Shown: positions 24,507-34,384, counted from the first letter of the stretch. The stretch is 64,000 nucleotides of DNA from Ktedonobacter sp. SOSP1-85 (GCF_016587415.1 NZ_BNJI01000001.1:6549501-6613500); one strand, 5' to 3'. The notes: generated by a model from the letters alone, not told the origin. A program made the numbers and translations.

Positions 24507-26246
24507 TTACGCAACCTTGCTGATCGCAGTTGTGGTATGCTGGGAAATTACGCCATTTTTCATACTCTTCGGTTTCTTCAAATGAGCCACTTGTTGTTTT
24601 TGCTTCCTTTTTCTCTCCTGACTCTTTTTGCTGTGATGGAGCACACGAAGCTTGAGCAGATCGATTTCGGCGCGACCATACATACTTCTTTTGATGAGCT
24701 TAAGCCGATTCACATTTCCTTCCAAAGGACCATTGCTCCAAGGTAACGTCAATCCCGCAAGAACGGCATCTTTGTCTTGTTGCACACCCGTCACAAAGGA
24801 CTCAAACGCTTCAAGATGGCTGGCTTTCACCGCTGCCAGCCAGGCGTCAAGCTGTTCTCCTGTACGCTCACGGACCATGTGAAGAAACATCTCTACCAGT
24901 TGGTAGGCGGTCTCAAGGTGTGGGCTCATCTGCCTTAACTGTTGAAGGGTCTCCCGTTCTTCTTCCTTCAAATCCTCATGTTTGCGGAAAAAGAGCCAGG
25001 TGGCCTGTGGTGCCGAGAGAGTCAAGAGGGGATTGAGTGGTTTCGTCGCTAATTGGGAACCGCTTTTGCGGGCAGAAAAGCTCAACGCATCTACCGTCTC
25101 CAGGTAGCGATAGATGGCTCGTGGTGATCCTTTATACCCTTTTGCTCTCAGTTCTCTTTCCAGTTGTACTCCCTGGCGGCACCCTTGTTGCCAGCGTTCC
25201 AGGAGATAGGTCTTGTAGGGATCGATGAGACGTGTTCGAGGCTTGCGAGAACCGGAATAAGGAATATCTCCGCGATCAAGCCACTCCCGAACGGTTCGTG
25301 GTGCCATACCCATGTGAGCCGCAATCTCAATGCTTTTCATCCCTTGCTGTTGCAGTGCCATCATCTGCTCGTAACGAGCTGTTCGCTCCGCTTGACGAGC
25401 GTGTTGTGCTCGTTTCTCAGCGCGTGTCCTGGGATGACTTTGACGTTCAGGTGAGGGTTGCTGCCCGTCGAGGGTCTTGGCTTCTGTCTGCTCAGCACGA
25501 CGCAGTTGCGTCAGGCTTTGGGTCAATTGCACTGAGACACATGCAGCTAGATTCTTCACCAAATGCCAGCGGTCACTTACCTGTACAGCTTGGGGGGCCC
25601 CTTTTTGAATAGCTGACGCATATTCCGAGGACCCATCGCGGCTAACCACCTTGATGGAGGGATGCTTGAGCAGCCAGGTGGAGACCGTTTTGACCGAGCG
25701 GTCGGGAAGCAGGTCAATGGGCAGGCCCAATTCCAGATCACAGATCAGGGTTCCATAGCGCAGCCTGCGCCTGCGTGCCCAGTCGTCCAGCCCAATAACG
25801 TGTGGGGCTGATTGAGCTGACGGGTGTGATTGGCGAACCAGACGCAAGATGGTATCGCGACTTCCGCTGATGCCCAACTCACTTCCCACATCCGCTCCGG
25901 CTTGGCCCCCGATTTTGAGTCCGAGCTCACAGAGGGCCTTTTGGAGCCGTTTGGTGCGCTGAGCGTGAGGGTGACAAAGCTCTGGAAGCCGTTCAACGAA
26001 GATCTTTTGCGCACAGGTATTCTTTTTGCAAAAGAAACGACGCACATGCAGAATGAGACGAAGCGGACGTCCAACCGAAGGAAGATCACGGAGTGCACGT
26101 GAATAGAGACTTTGGATGCGCGAAGATACGGTCCCACATGAGGGGCAAGGAGCAGTTGGGGAGGTCGTCCGTAAGGTCAGGGTGATCTCCTCAGCTATTT
26201 CTACTCCTTCTACTTCGACGTGAGGAAGGTCTGGAAAAATGATCAT
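24507..26246 (-). CDS. ISL3-family transposase
   Basis: 579 residues. The N-terminal zinc-binding motif (CPSCGTVSS) is followed by the ISL3 pattern LPSVGRPLRLILHVRRFFCK. The DDE core includes VIGLDDWARRRRLRYGTLIC (first Asp) and SDRWHLVKNLA. An insertion carries a second HTH region (AAHMGMAPRTVREWLDRGDI). The C-terminal LPWSNGPLEGNVNRLKLIKR has the catalytic Glu. No frameshifts are visible and length matches long ISL3 transposases, so the protein should be active. Confidence 0.9.
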   Translation of the reverse strand: MIIFPDLPHVEVEGVEIAEEITLTLRTTSPTAPCPSCGTVSSRIQSLYSRALRDLPSVGRPLRLILHVRRFFCKKNTCAQKIFVERLPELCHPHAQRTKRLQKALCELGLKIGGQAGADVGSELGISGSRDTILRLVRQSHPSAQSAPHVIGLDDWARRRRLRYGTLICDLELGLPIDLLPDRSVKTVSTWLLKHPSIKVVSRDGSSEYASAIQKGAPQAVQVSDRWHLVKNLAACVSVQLTQSLTQLRRAEQTEAKTLDGQQPSPERQSHPRTRAEKRAQHARQAERTARYEQMMALQQQGMKSIEIAAHMGMAPRTVREWLDRGDIPYSGSRKPRTRLIDPYKTYLLERWQQGCRQGVQLERELRAKGYKGSPRAIYRYLETVDALSFSARKSGSQLATKPLNPLLTLSAPQATWLFFRKHEDLKEEERETLQQLRQMSPHLETAYQLVEMFLHMVRERTGEQLDAWLAAVKASHLEAFESFVTGVQQDKDAVLAGLTLPWSNGPLEGNVNRLKLIKRSMYGRAEIDLLKLRVLHHSKKSQERKRKQKQQVAHLKKPKSMKNGVISQHTTTAISKVA

Positions 26247-26340
26247 AGAATGGTTTTTGAATCCTCAAAAAAGCTCTAAAAAAGCGAAAAAATGTTCAAC
26301 TTTTTAGTATACCACATTACTCATCAGCAAGGTTGCGTAA
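24507..26340 (-). mobile_element. Complete ISL3-family insertion sequence (1834 bp)
   Basis: The terminal inverted repeats TTACGCAACCTTGCTGAT are perfect at both ends (24507 and 26340). The pentamer GATTC flanks it directly on both sides (24502-24506 and 26341-26345), consistent with a target duplication, although ISL3 elements usually make 8 bp. One transposase fills the element, so it looks recently active. The TAA stop of the transposase is formed by the terminal TTA itself. Confidence 0.85.
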
Positions 26341-26466
26341 GATTCATAAATTCGCCGGTTCTGACTCATAATCTCGCCAGTTTAGTGAGCTTGAATGGAT
26401 GAGCCAACAATAGATTTTCCGGCGCATAACTTCGCCCAAATCCTAAATTGACTCATAACCCCGCCG
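26341..26466. repeat. Cluster of four iteron-like CATAA-YYYCGCC motifs
   Basis: GATTCATAAATTCGCC (26341), GACTCATAATCTCGCC (26362), GGCGCATAACTTCGCC (about 26419) and GACTCATAACCCCGCC (about 26450) are variants of one motif, all in the same orientation. Such arrays occur at ends of IS21-like elements and in iteron-type origins. The ISL3 copy abuts the first repeat. No gene lies in 26247-26837. Confidence 0.5.
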
Positions 26467-26837
26467 AATTTGGCGAGCACAGAAAATGATCGATATCCCG
26501 CTGAAAATCACGGCAGATCAGCGAAAATGGGCGATGATCTGCGTCAATCTGGCGAAGATATGGTCCCGGAGCCCACTTCTGCCGCCAATCATTGTCAGGG
26601 AAGCAGCGGCGACCTTTACCAGTCCTCGGCTTCCAACCCAGAGACATTGAGGGATGGCAAGTGGGTAGAGAGGCCATGAAGCAAAGCCAATCCTCAGTTT
26701 TGACTCATGACCCATAAAAGCCCCTTTCGGCAGAAAATGAGCCAAACGACAGCCACGCTCAACAACTCCGGCGCTGTGACGCGCGTTGACCAACCGTATC
26801 GAGGTATTGCAGATGCTTCTTCTCTGGATCAGCAGTA

Positions 26838-27083
26838 TCAAGTCGAGCGCGATTGGAGGAGTCCCGCGATGAGCAGCTCAACCATGCGGCGGGCATTGTA
26901 GCGCGGGTCGTTGTCGGCACCAACGCAGAGGTTGCCGATGCCATACATCAATTCGAGGGCATCAATATCGGCGCTGATCTCGCTAGCTTGAGCGGCGGCG
27001 GCGAGCAACGCCTGCTCGTTGCGCTGCGCGTCGGCCCGAATCTTTCGGACTGGTTGCCCCGCTCCCTCGTCGACGGTGGTCAT
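26838..27083 (-). pseudogene. TetR-family regulator with internal deletion
   Basis: The 81-residue frame begins like a TetR N-terminus (VRKIRADAQRNEQALLAAAA) and ends like the C-terminus of the same family (LCVGADNDPRYNARRMVELL). The central ~100 residues, including the HTH recognition helix, are missing, while the frame is kept. It cannot bind DNA as a TetR protein. It diverges from the alpha/beta hydrolase gene, whose promoter still contains palindromes that could be its former operators. Confidence 0.65.
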
Positions 27084-27112
27084 CGCTTCATTCCCTCCCT
27101 CAAAACAATCGC

Positions 27113-27172
27113 TTGACAAACGGAACAATGTTCCATATAATATTAGCGGAGCATTGCTCCGCTAATATTATA
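27113..27172 (+). promoter_or_regulatory. Promoter with two palindromic operators before the hydrolase gene
   Basis: TTGACA (27113-27118), 17-bp spacer, TATAAT (27136-27141). The spacer contains the dyad GGAACAATGTTCC (27122-27134). A larger palindrome with 17-bp perfect arms around ATT covers the -10 box and the start site (27136-27172, core GCGGAGC/GCTCCGC). This is the layout of a TetR-repressed promoter. Confidence 0.8.
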
Positions 27173-27211
27173 TCATACCATATGAGAAAGAGCTAGAAGG
27201 AAGATCTTTCT

Positions 27212-28156
27212 ATGAACGAATTAGACATGGCGATGACAGACGTATCCATCAACGCGCCCACTTCAGTCGTCTCGGTGAAGCCGATAGTGCTCTCATCCCC
27301 AGGCCGTGGTGAGGATCTGCACGTGCGCGTGTCTGCGCCCGCGATTGGGCGCGAATTGCCCCTGATTGTTTTCTCGCACGGCTTTGGCTTGTCGTTGGAC
27401 AGCTACAGCCCGTTGGTCGACTTCTGGGCTGCTCACGGCTTTGTGGTCATGCAACCCACCCATCTCGACTCCAGGACGCTGAGCCTTCCTCCTGACGATC
27501 CCCGTACCCCGCTGATCTGGCGTTTCCGCATCGAGGACATGAAGCGCATTCTCGATCAGCTTGATCAGCTTGAAGCGTCCGTTCCCGGCCTCAGTGGTCG
27601 CCTCGATCGAAGCCGCATTGCCGCCGCCGGACACTCCTGGGGCGGCCAGACGGCGAGCATGCTGCTGGGCGCGCGAGTCAAGGGTCCCGAGGGCGGAACG
27701 GGAGAGGACCTGTCCGACTCGCGGATCAAAGCGGGTGTGCTGCTTGCCACGCCTGGCCTGGGCGGAGCTGACCTGACTCCGTTTGCAGCCGAGCACTTCT
27801 CGTTTATGAATCCGAGCTTCGCGGACATGAACACGCCGACCCTCGTGATCGCGGGAGATCACGACCAGTCCCCCCTGTCCGTGCGGGGACCGGACTGGTT
27901 TACTGACCCGTACTTCTTGAGTCCAGGTGGCAAGAGCCTCCTGACGCTGTTCGGAGCAGAGCACTCGCTTGGCGGAATTACCGGGTACAACGTCACGGAA
28001 ACGATGGACGAGAACCCTGAACGCGTCGCCCTGATCCAGCAGCTTACCTGGGCCTACTTGCGCACCGCGCTCTACCCCGAGGATTCCAGTTGGAAGGCCT
28101 CGCGCAAGGCTTTGATGGAAAGTCCCAATCCACTGGGTCGAATTGAATCCAGGTGA
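27212..28156 (+). CDS. Alpha/beta hydrolase (chlorophyllase/PAF-acetylhydrolase-like)
   Basis: 314 residues. LPLIVFSHGFGL gives the oxyanion-hole region. The nucleophile elbow is GHSWGG (about residues 143-148), the acid is probably the Asp of VIAGDHDQ, and the His lies in GAEHSLGG. The nucleophile motif is strong and the length fits ester hydrolases acting on small or lipid esters. It starts at the ATG at 27212 behind AGAAGGA. Expression is presumably governed by the operators at 27122-27172; the adjacent TetR gene is broken, so expression may now be constitutive or under another TetR. Confidence 0.85.
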   Translation: MNELDMAMTDVSINAPTSVVSVKPIVLSSPGRGEDLHVRVSAPAIGRELPLIVFSHGFGLSLDSYSPLVDFWAAHGFVVMQPTHLDSRTLSLPPDDPRTPLIWRFRIEDMKRILDQLDQLEASVPGLSGRLDRSRIAAAGHSWGGQTASMLLGARVKGPEGGTGEDLSDSRIKAGVLLATPGLGGADLTPFAAEHFSFMNPSFADMNTPTLVIAGDHDQSPLSVRGPDWFTDPYFLSPGGKSLLTLFGAEHSLGGITGYNVTETMDENPERVALIQQLTWAYLRTALYPEDSSWKASRKALMESPNPLGRIESR

Positions 28157-28160
28157 AGCT

Positions 28161-28229
28161 CTCAGAAGCACACTGCACGCCCCCTCGCCGACTCGACGTC
28201 GGCGAGGGGGCGTGCAGTGTGCTTCTGAG
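28161..28229. terminator. Perfect 32-bp hairpin after the hydrolase gene
   Basis: The arms 28161-28192 and 28198-28229 are exact complements (start CTCAGAAGCACACTGCACGC) with a 5-nt loop, beginning 5 nt after the stop. This is the longest perfect stem in the window. The broken transposase region begins directly after it. Confidence 0.7.
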
Positions 28230-29604
28230 CAATTCGGTCCCTCCCTGGTTCGCCGAAGTCGCTATCCTCTCCCAGCACCTCACCACAAAAGGATTTCTGG
28301 AGTCCTTCACGCACCAGATTCGCCTGGTGCGTGGCCACTTCGGCACCTATGAGCCCATTGATTTTCTTGCGCTTCTCATCGGCTATGCTATCAGCGGAGA
28401 AAGGACACTGGCTGATTTCTTTGAACGCTTAGCTCCCTTTGGGGCAGCGTTCATGGCCCTCTTTGGGCGTGCCAAGCTTCCCCATCGCTCTAGTTTGAGC
28501 CGTTTCCTCGCCGACGTGGATCACCCTTGCTTAGAAGCCTTTCGCACGCTTTTCGGGCAGCTCAGCTTTGCCGAAGGATGGACCTCGGAAACCATTGGTG
28601 GCCTCTTCGATCGACAGGGACGTCGTTACATTGTCTTTGATGTGGATGCTACACGCCAAGCAGCACGACAACGCGCATTACCCTGCGGTCCAACGCTTCC
28701 TGCCGCACGCCGTCGTCTCGATGCGGTCTGTGCGCCAGGCTACAAGGGACGCAAGCGGGGTGAGGTTGTACGCACACGTACCGCTGCCCTTCAGATGCAT
28801 ACTCGTCAATGGATCGGCACGTATGGGGGCAAGGCAATGGCGACTATCAGGGTGAACTGGCTTCGGCGCTTCAATCCATCAAGACCTACTTAGCACACTT
28901 CGCACTGACAACAGAGACAGCTTTAGTTCGTCTCGATGGACAATACGGCGATGCAGTTGTAATTGCCCAACTCATTGAGGCCGGAGTCTACCTGATCACG
29001 CGAGGGCGAACGTATCGAATGCTAGAGCGTCCGCAGCTCCAGCGTGTGCTCGCCCATCCACCGAGCGCACGTGTGACTGCGACGAATATTGGTGACGTCG
29101 TTGAGTTGTTTGATGGAGGCTGGCTTCCCCTTGACGAGGGCGCACCCCAGGTACGTGTGATTGTGGCTCGACATGCTGCCCCTCCGCCTGACAAAAAAGT
29201 CACAGTAGGCAAGAGAGTGAGCGAATGGGTGTATGAGCTCTTCATCACCACGCTGCCCATCGAGGGGTTCCTGGTCGAGGATGCCTTCGACTTGTATCAC
29301 GGACGTGGGGCCTTTGAAGCTGTCCTCGGCGACGAAGATATTGAAGAAGATCTCGATCGCTGGTGCTCGTACACACCGTGTGGTCAGGAACTCTGGCAAA
29401 TTGTGTGTCAATGGGTGTGGAACCTCCGTCTCTCGCTTGGAAAGCTGATGCAGGGAGATCAATTACCCATAACCGCGTCTGAAAGCCCCTGGCTTCAGCC
29501 ATGGGGATGAAAGACGCGTTCCTTTTTGGAGAGGGGAAGAAGAGCAACGCGTTGGGGTATTCTCCTCTTGACAGGAGATACAAAAGTGCTGTACACTGGA
29601 ACTC

Positions 29605-29985
29605 ATGTTCAAGAGCATCGAAGCAATCGGAACGTGGTTTTTGCGTGCCATTCTCATGTGGTCTGGTGTCCCAACTATCGACGCACACTGCTTGTCGGGA
29701 CCATCGAAACCCGCTTCAAGCAGATCATTTGCCAGGTCTGCGAAGAGCTTCAAGCAGAGCGAGAGGTGATGCCAGATCATGTGCATCTCGCGGGTCAATA
29801 TGGACCTCCAGTTTGGGATCCATCGGCTGGTGAAACGCATCAAAGATCGTTCCTCTCGATGCTTGCGACAGGAGTTCCCGCAACTCAAGCGAGCATTGCC
29901 CACGTTGTGGACGAATTCCTCTTGTGTCAGCACATCAGGTGGTGCTTCCTTGAGCGTCATCAAGCAGTCTATTGAGCAACAAAAC
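29605..29985 (+). pseudogene. tnpA: IS200-type Y1 transposase (tnpA), frameshifted
   Basis: One frame reads NVVFACHSHVVWCPNYRR through VMPDHVHL, which carries the HUH-like motif HVH. The continuation, DLQFGIHRLVKRIKDRSSR to LSVIKQSIEQQ with the Gln of the Y1 helix, is in another frame from about 29795. The expected catalytic Tyr (usually YIxxQ) reads SIEQQ, so the nucleophile is also lost. It cannot mobilise the element; transposition would need a Y1 transposase in trans. Confidence 0.75.
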
Positions 29986-29986
29986 C

Positions 29987-31144
29987 ATGTCTCACAAGAC
30001 CTTTCACTACCGGATCTATCCGACAAAAAAGCAAGAGACGACCCTCACCCACTGGCTACAACTGCTGTGTGAGACGTACAACGCCGCCTTGCAAGAACGC
30101 CGGGATGCCTATAGAATGGCGGGGAAATCGATCGGCTTTTCCCATCAGTGCGCCGAATTGCCCGAGTGCAGACACATGCGTCCCGATCTGGCTGAGGTGC
30201 CTTCCCAAGTTCTCCAAGATGCGGTCAAACGCGTGGATCTTGCCTTTGATCGATTTTTCCAGAGATGTGCGAGTGGAGAGAAGCCAGGCTATCCCAGATA
30301 CAAGTCTCATGTTCGCTATGATAGCATGACGTTCAAGCAATACGGCAATAGTTTCGACGTTGCAGCGAGCGCTCAAAAGAACCGGGGAACGCTCGTGCTC
30401 GCCAAATTGGGCCAGGTGAAAATGGTGATGCATCGGCCCCTCGCCGGAACGCCAAAAACAGCGATTGTGAAGCGGACGCCTACAGGCAAATGGTTTGTCT
30501 CGATCTCGTGTGAAGATGTGCCAAAGGGAAACGTCCCTCAATCAGACAAAGAAGTCGGCATCGATGTCGGGCTCAAAACCTTTGCCTATCTCTCCGATGG
30601 CACGTCTCTTGAGAATCCACGCTTCATCAGGCAAGAAGAAAAGAACCTGGCGAAGGCACAACGCAAGCGAGACAAAGCCCCGAAACAATCGCAAGAACGA
30701 AAGAAGCTCAAGAAACGCGTGGCACGCGTCCACGAACGGACAAAGCATCGCCGCAAGAACTTTGCGCACCAGCACTCGCGCAAGATTGTCAACACCTGCA
30801 ACCTGATCGCCGTAGAGGCGCTGATCGTGCGCAACATGGTCAAGAATCCGAAACTGTCCGCATCCATCGCAGATGCAGCGTGGTCGCAGTTCTTTGCGTT
30901 TCTGTGCAGCAAAGCGGAAGAAGCTGGCCGCACAGTGGTCAAAGTCAACCCAGCCTACACCAGTCAGCGATGTTCCTGCTGCGGGCATGTGCAAGAGATG
31001 CCGCTCTGCGTACGGATCTACGAATGTCCCAACTGTGGACTCGTGATCGATCGCGATCACAATGGCAGCAAAAATATTTTAGATGAAGGTTTAAAGGCTG
31101 TGGGACGACACAGCCGCGTCATTCCAGAAGCCCCCGGCTTGTAG
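29987..31144 (+). CDS. tnpB: TnpB RNA-guided nuclease (IS605 OrfB)
   Basis: 385 residues from the ATG at 29987. The N-terminal HTH_OrfB-type region (HYRIYPTKKQETTLTHWLQL) is followed by a RuvC-like nuclease with Asp in GIDVGLK, Glu in VEAL and the final Asp in DRDHNGSKNI. A four-Cys zinc ribbon is visible (RCSCCGHVQE...YECPNCG). All catalytic residues are present, so an active omega-RNA-guided nuclease is plausible. The guide RNA would be expected to overlap the 3' end of the gene and end at about 31160, with the guide read from host sequence beyond it. Confidence 0.9.
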   Translation: MSHKTFHYRIYPTKKQETTLTHWLQLLCETYNAALQERRDAYRMAGKSIGFSHQCAELPECRHMRPDLAEVPSQVLQDAVKRVDLAFDRFFQRCASGEKPGYPRYKSHVRYDSMTFKQYGNSFDVAASAQKNRGTLVLAKLGQVKMVMHRPLAGTPKTAIVKRTPTGKWFVSISCEDVPKGNVPQSDKEVGIDVGLKTFAYLSDGTSLENPRFIRQEEKNLAKAQRKRDKAPKQSQERKKLKKRVARVHERTKHRRKNFAHQHSRKIVNTCNLIAVEALIVRNMVKNPKLSASIADAAWSQFFAFLCSKAEEAGRTVVKVNPAYTSQRCSCCGHVQEMPLCVRIYECPNCGLVIDRDHNGSKNILDEGLKAVGRHSRVIPEAPGL

Positions 31145-31875
31145 CCGTGGGGAGTCGTCACGAGAGATCGAATGGGCACCACTCAAAGAAGCAACACTCC
31201 TTTTGCCAACTCCAGAACCCACACCAGAAGAGTATGGTCCGTGGCAATTGGCTGGAGATGTGGGGCGAGCACGCAATCAAATTGCCGGCGAGGAATTTGT
31301 GTTGCAAGAGGACGGGAAGCTACGTTGTCCAGCAGGAGCCAGCCTGTGGTTGAGTGAAGTACGTCAAGAGAATGCCTTTACTGAAGCGTGCTGTCTATCT
31401 GGCATACCAGACTGATTGTCAGCCCTGTGCTCTCAGAGAACAGTGTCTAGCACCAGGAGCCAAAGGCAACCGGGCTCGTCGTGTCAGTGCCGTCCGTCGC
31501 CTCTTACCTGTATCCTCCTCAGTGGAACGAAAACCCGTCGTCCTTGGATCGATGCAGTGGGTGGATGTGGCCGGTCGCACGCTTCGCCGCACCTGGACAG
31601 CCCATTGGCGTCGTCAATACGTTGAAGTTCTTCCCTTAGAGAAGACCCAGCAAGAGGTTTTGCCTTCCCCCCGCCCACCGCGTGCCGTCCGGTCCCGTCA
31701 CCGCTGGAACTGGCGTGACCGACTTGCACGCAATGCTGGGTTCGGACCACCACGACTGCGTGTTACTGTCGCTGGAGTCCCCTCTTTTTTAGTGGCGAAT
31801 TGACAAAGGAGGCACGAGCACGCTGAGATTTTTGATCAGAGGTTCTCGCCCGCTGAATGGATCAGAGGGCGAAGG

Positions 31876-33190
31876 TCATTTTGTTCTTTTTAGAGTAAGC
31901 CGACTGAAGAGCCCTCCTGAGCCATTTTGCTTGGAATGTACAGCTCGTTGCGCATCGCGTGGGGAGTTCCTCTCTTGTTCCGCAGGACACCTGATGATCT
32001 GCTGCTCCCAGTCCAGGGTAAACGCCTGCTTGGGAAAACGTTTGGTTTCGCGAACCGGCCAGGCTTTCCAGTACACTTCCAGATCGTCGCTGCGCTCACG
32101 CACCAAATGGCTACTCAAATACGCCCGATCGATGTGCAGTTCCTTCAAAAAGACCTCTTGTCGATCCAGATCGACGCTGATCGCTTCCGTCACACTGGCT
32201 TCCGGCATATTCGCTGGCGTCAAACCTGCCGCACGGATGAGACCCGTGTCCAGATCGTGGAGCACATGGCGCTTGTAGCCATCTACCCGCACACTGCGAC
32301 TTTTACGTCCATGCTGCATCTGCTCATCTTCTATGCTGATGCGCCGGTCTTTCGCCACCCCCTTGATTAGGCTTGCCTTTCCATTCTCATCGACTTCTAC
32401 ATCTTGCGCCTTGACCTGTTGTGCAACTGAAAGAGATGACTGAGCCAGTTGCGCATCTTCCTGTTGCAGGGTCTGCACCCAGGTTTCCACGGCTTGTAAC
32501 ACGTTCAAGACCAGTGCCAACGCCTCATCTTTCTGGATTTGTTGATCCCAATCGCGATCCAACGCTCCTTCAGACTGCTCCCACAAATCAACTCTGCTCC
32601 TGCCTCTTTCGCTACTTCGACCGGAGCTCGCTCCTGTTGCTCAGCCACCACGCGCATGACCTTTTTGAGCGGGTGACCCACCAGATTACATGTATCCTCA
32701 ACTCGTCCAGCTCCCCACAATGGACTGCTATCCAATGCAGTACGCAATGGCCGTGACCCAAATGCCTGGCTTTGATTTGCAATCTCTATCGTTCGTTCGA
32801 TGAGCCGTCAGTCCATCTGCCCCTCAATCAGCCGCTTGCGGAACGCTACCAGTGTTCCTTTGCTAAAAGGTGCCTCTTCCGTATCGACGCAATCCAGGAC
32901 AAGCTGCCACCGCCGATCCATGAGCGTCGCCTCAATGACCTCATCATCTGAGACACCTGTGTAGGCTTACACGATGGTTGCCAGTGCCAGTTATGCTGGA
33001 GCGATGGGTGGCTGACCTCGGAAACCTGGTGCATAGAGTGTGGCCAGTTTTTCTTGAAAAGCGTCAGAACGGTGATGCCGGAGAAAGACAAACAATTTCG
33101 CTCGTTTGATGCATGTGATAATGGTTTGCTCCAAAGGCGTTGGGGTAACCGGAGGGTGCCATGGTGAGGGACGCATGGTGTGCTCCTTTG
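31876..33190 (-). pseudogene. IS1182-family transposase, multiply broken
   Basis: Reading leftward, the N-terminus RPSPWHPPVTPTPLEQTIIT and YAPGFRGQPPIAPA (about 33176-32991) is followed by pieces in other frames (MDRRW-like region near 32920-32950; CGSSLKERW near 32560). The C-terminal part is continuous from 32586 to 31876 (DRRISIEDEQMQHGRKSRSV, VDGYKRHVLHDLDTG). At least three frameshifts or stops separate the parts. A decayed copy, no longer able to transpose. Confidence 0.75.
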
Positions 33191-33412
33191 CGCATCTTTT
33201 TCAAGGATGGCAAACGTTGCCTGGGCCATGAGCGCATGCCTGCTCGGCCAGTTCTTGTTCGATGGTCAGAGAGAAATGAGAAGTGTTCCCGTCTGATGTT
33301 TCGCGTTGCATGAGGCGCCGACTTCTTCAAAGCATTGACAGGCTGATGTGACACGCATTGCGAAATGTGGCAGCAGACTCGCAACTCCATACAGGTCTGC
33401 TGCCCTCGCGCA

Positions 33413-34384
33413 TTAAGGGATGAGCAGCACCATGCCAATCGCCTGTCGCGCTTCAATGGCTGCATGGGCATCAGCGGCACGCTCCAGCGGGTATCTCTGC
33501 CCAATCACGGCTACCAGTCGCCCAGCTGCTGCCTCTTGCAATGCGGTCTCCATGTGAGCGCGTGTTTCCTGTTCTGTCCTGGCCATCGCCATCCCAAGGG
33601 CGCCAATCACCGTAATGCCTCGCATCGCCAAGTCATGCAGGCAGATCGTCGCCTCGGTGCCAGAGGAAGAGCCGTACACCACCAACCGACCACTCCCGTT
33701 CGTTGTCACCTCAAAGGCTTGACGACCAATGGTCCCTCCCACTGCGTCAATGACCACATCGGCCCCTCTGCCTCCTGTGACGTTTCGCACCTGCTCCACC
33801 CAGTCATTCTCACCGTAGTCGATAACCACATCGGCCCCAAGTCGAGAAACGACCGCGAGTTTCTCTTTCCCCCCCGCTGCACCAATCACGGTGCCTGCGC
33901 CCGCTGCTTTCGCCAGTTGGACCAATTGCGAACCAGTGTTGCCCGCTGCTGCCGTGATCAAAACGGTTTCACCGGGTTCGATCTGCACCGTTTTCAGGAT
34001 GGAGATGGCAGTTCCTCCTGCCAGGAACACGCCCAACGCCTGTTCAACAGACAGATCCTTTGGAAGAGAGAAAACGTTGGTCACATCAGTAACCACTTGC
34101 TCTCCATAACCACCACCCGCCTTGGTGAGCGCCACCACGGGCTTTCCCACGAGTGTCAGGTCACCGTCTGGTCCGACTGATCTGATCTGACCACCCACCG
34201 CCCATCCGGGTGCAAAGGGGAGCGGGAAGGGGTACTTTCCCGCGCGGATGGATGTATCTCCAAAAGAGACACCTGCCGCCTCTACGACGATCACGACCTG
34301 GTGGGGGCCAGCCTGCGGCTCTTCGCTCTCTTCAAGGCGTAACACTTCGGGGAGGCCAAATTGGCGAACTTTTACAATACGCAT
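33413..34384 (-). CDS. NADPH:quinone reductase-like oxidoreductase (MDR family)
   Basis: 323 residues. The N-terminal GroES-like half (RQFGLPEVLRLEESEEPQAG, APGWAVGGQIRSVG) is followed by the Rossmann half with ITAAAGNTGSQLVQLAKAAG (about 145-165) and SRLGADVVIDYGENDW. No catalytic zinc ligands. Divergent from a TetR gene (34614) across a 230-bp region with two palindromes, so it is likely repressed by that TetR protein and induced by a quinone or electrophile. The decayed IS1182 transposase lies downstream. Confidence 0.9.
   Translation of the reverse strand: MRIVKVRQFGLPEVLRLEESEEPQAGPHQVVIVVEAAGVSFGDTSIRAGKYPFPLPFAPGWAVGGQIRSVGPDGDLTLVGKPVVALTKAGGGYGEQVVTDVTNVFSLPKDLSVEQALGVFLAGGTAISILKTVQIEPGETVLITAAAGNTGSQLVQLAKAAGAGTVIGAAGGKEKLAVVSRLGADVVIDYGENDWVEQVRNVTGGRGADVVIDAVGGTIGRQAFEVTTNGSGRLVVYGSSSGTEATICLHDLAMRGITVIGALGMAMARTEQETRAHMETALQEAAAGRLVAVIGQRYPLERAADAHAAIEARQAIGMVLLIP

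Larger units (their letters stand above)
29467..31160 (+). mobile_element. IS200/IS605-family element (IS608-like target TTAC)
   Basis: The left flank ends in TTAC (29463-29466), the target of IS608-type elements, and the right end is TCAC (31157-31160). Imperfect hairpins lie near both ends: GCCCCTGGCTTCAGCCATGG (about 29488) and GCCCCCGGCTTGTAGCCGTG (about 31129). There is no target duplication, as expected. Contents: degenerate tnpA and intact tnpB. Confidence 0.8.
28230..31803 (+). pseudogene. DDE (IS4/IS1380-like) transposase, frameshifted and interrupted by an IS200/IS605 element
   Basis: Segment 1 (about 28230-28835) encodes WFAEVAILSQHLTTKGFLES through GEVVRTRTAALQ. A frameshift near 28830 leads to segment 2 (to 29466: LVRLDGQYGDAVVIAQLIEA and so on). 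The IS element occupies 29467-31160. The frame resumes in phase at 31161 (REIEWAPLKEATLLLP), and a further frameshift near 31385 gives the Cys-containing C-terminus (QTDCQPCALREQCL). Removing the insertion restores ...GDQLREIEW... exactly. The N-terminus is cut at the hairpin. Not functional. Confidence 0.8.

Noticed and set aside
33064..33504. 146-codon minus-strand frame upstream of the IS1182 remnant
   Set aside because: Out of frame with the recognisable transposase N-terminus and overlapping the oxidoreductase 3' end; no domain.
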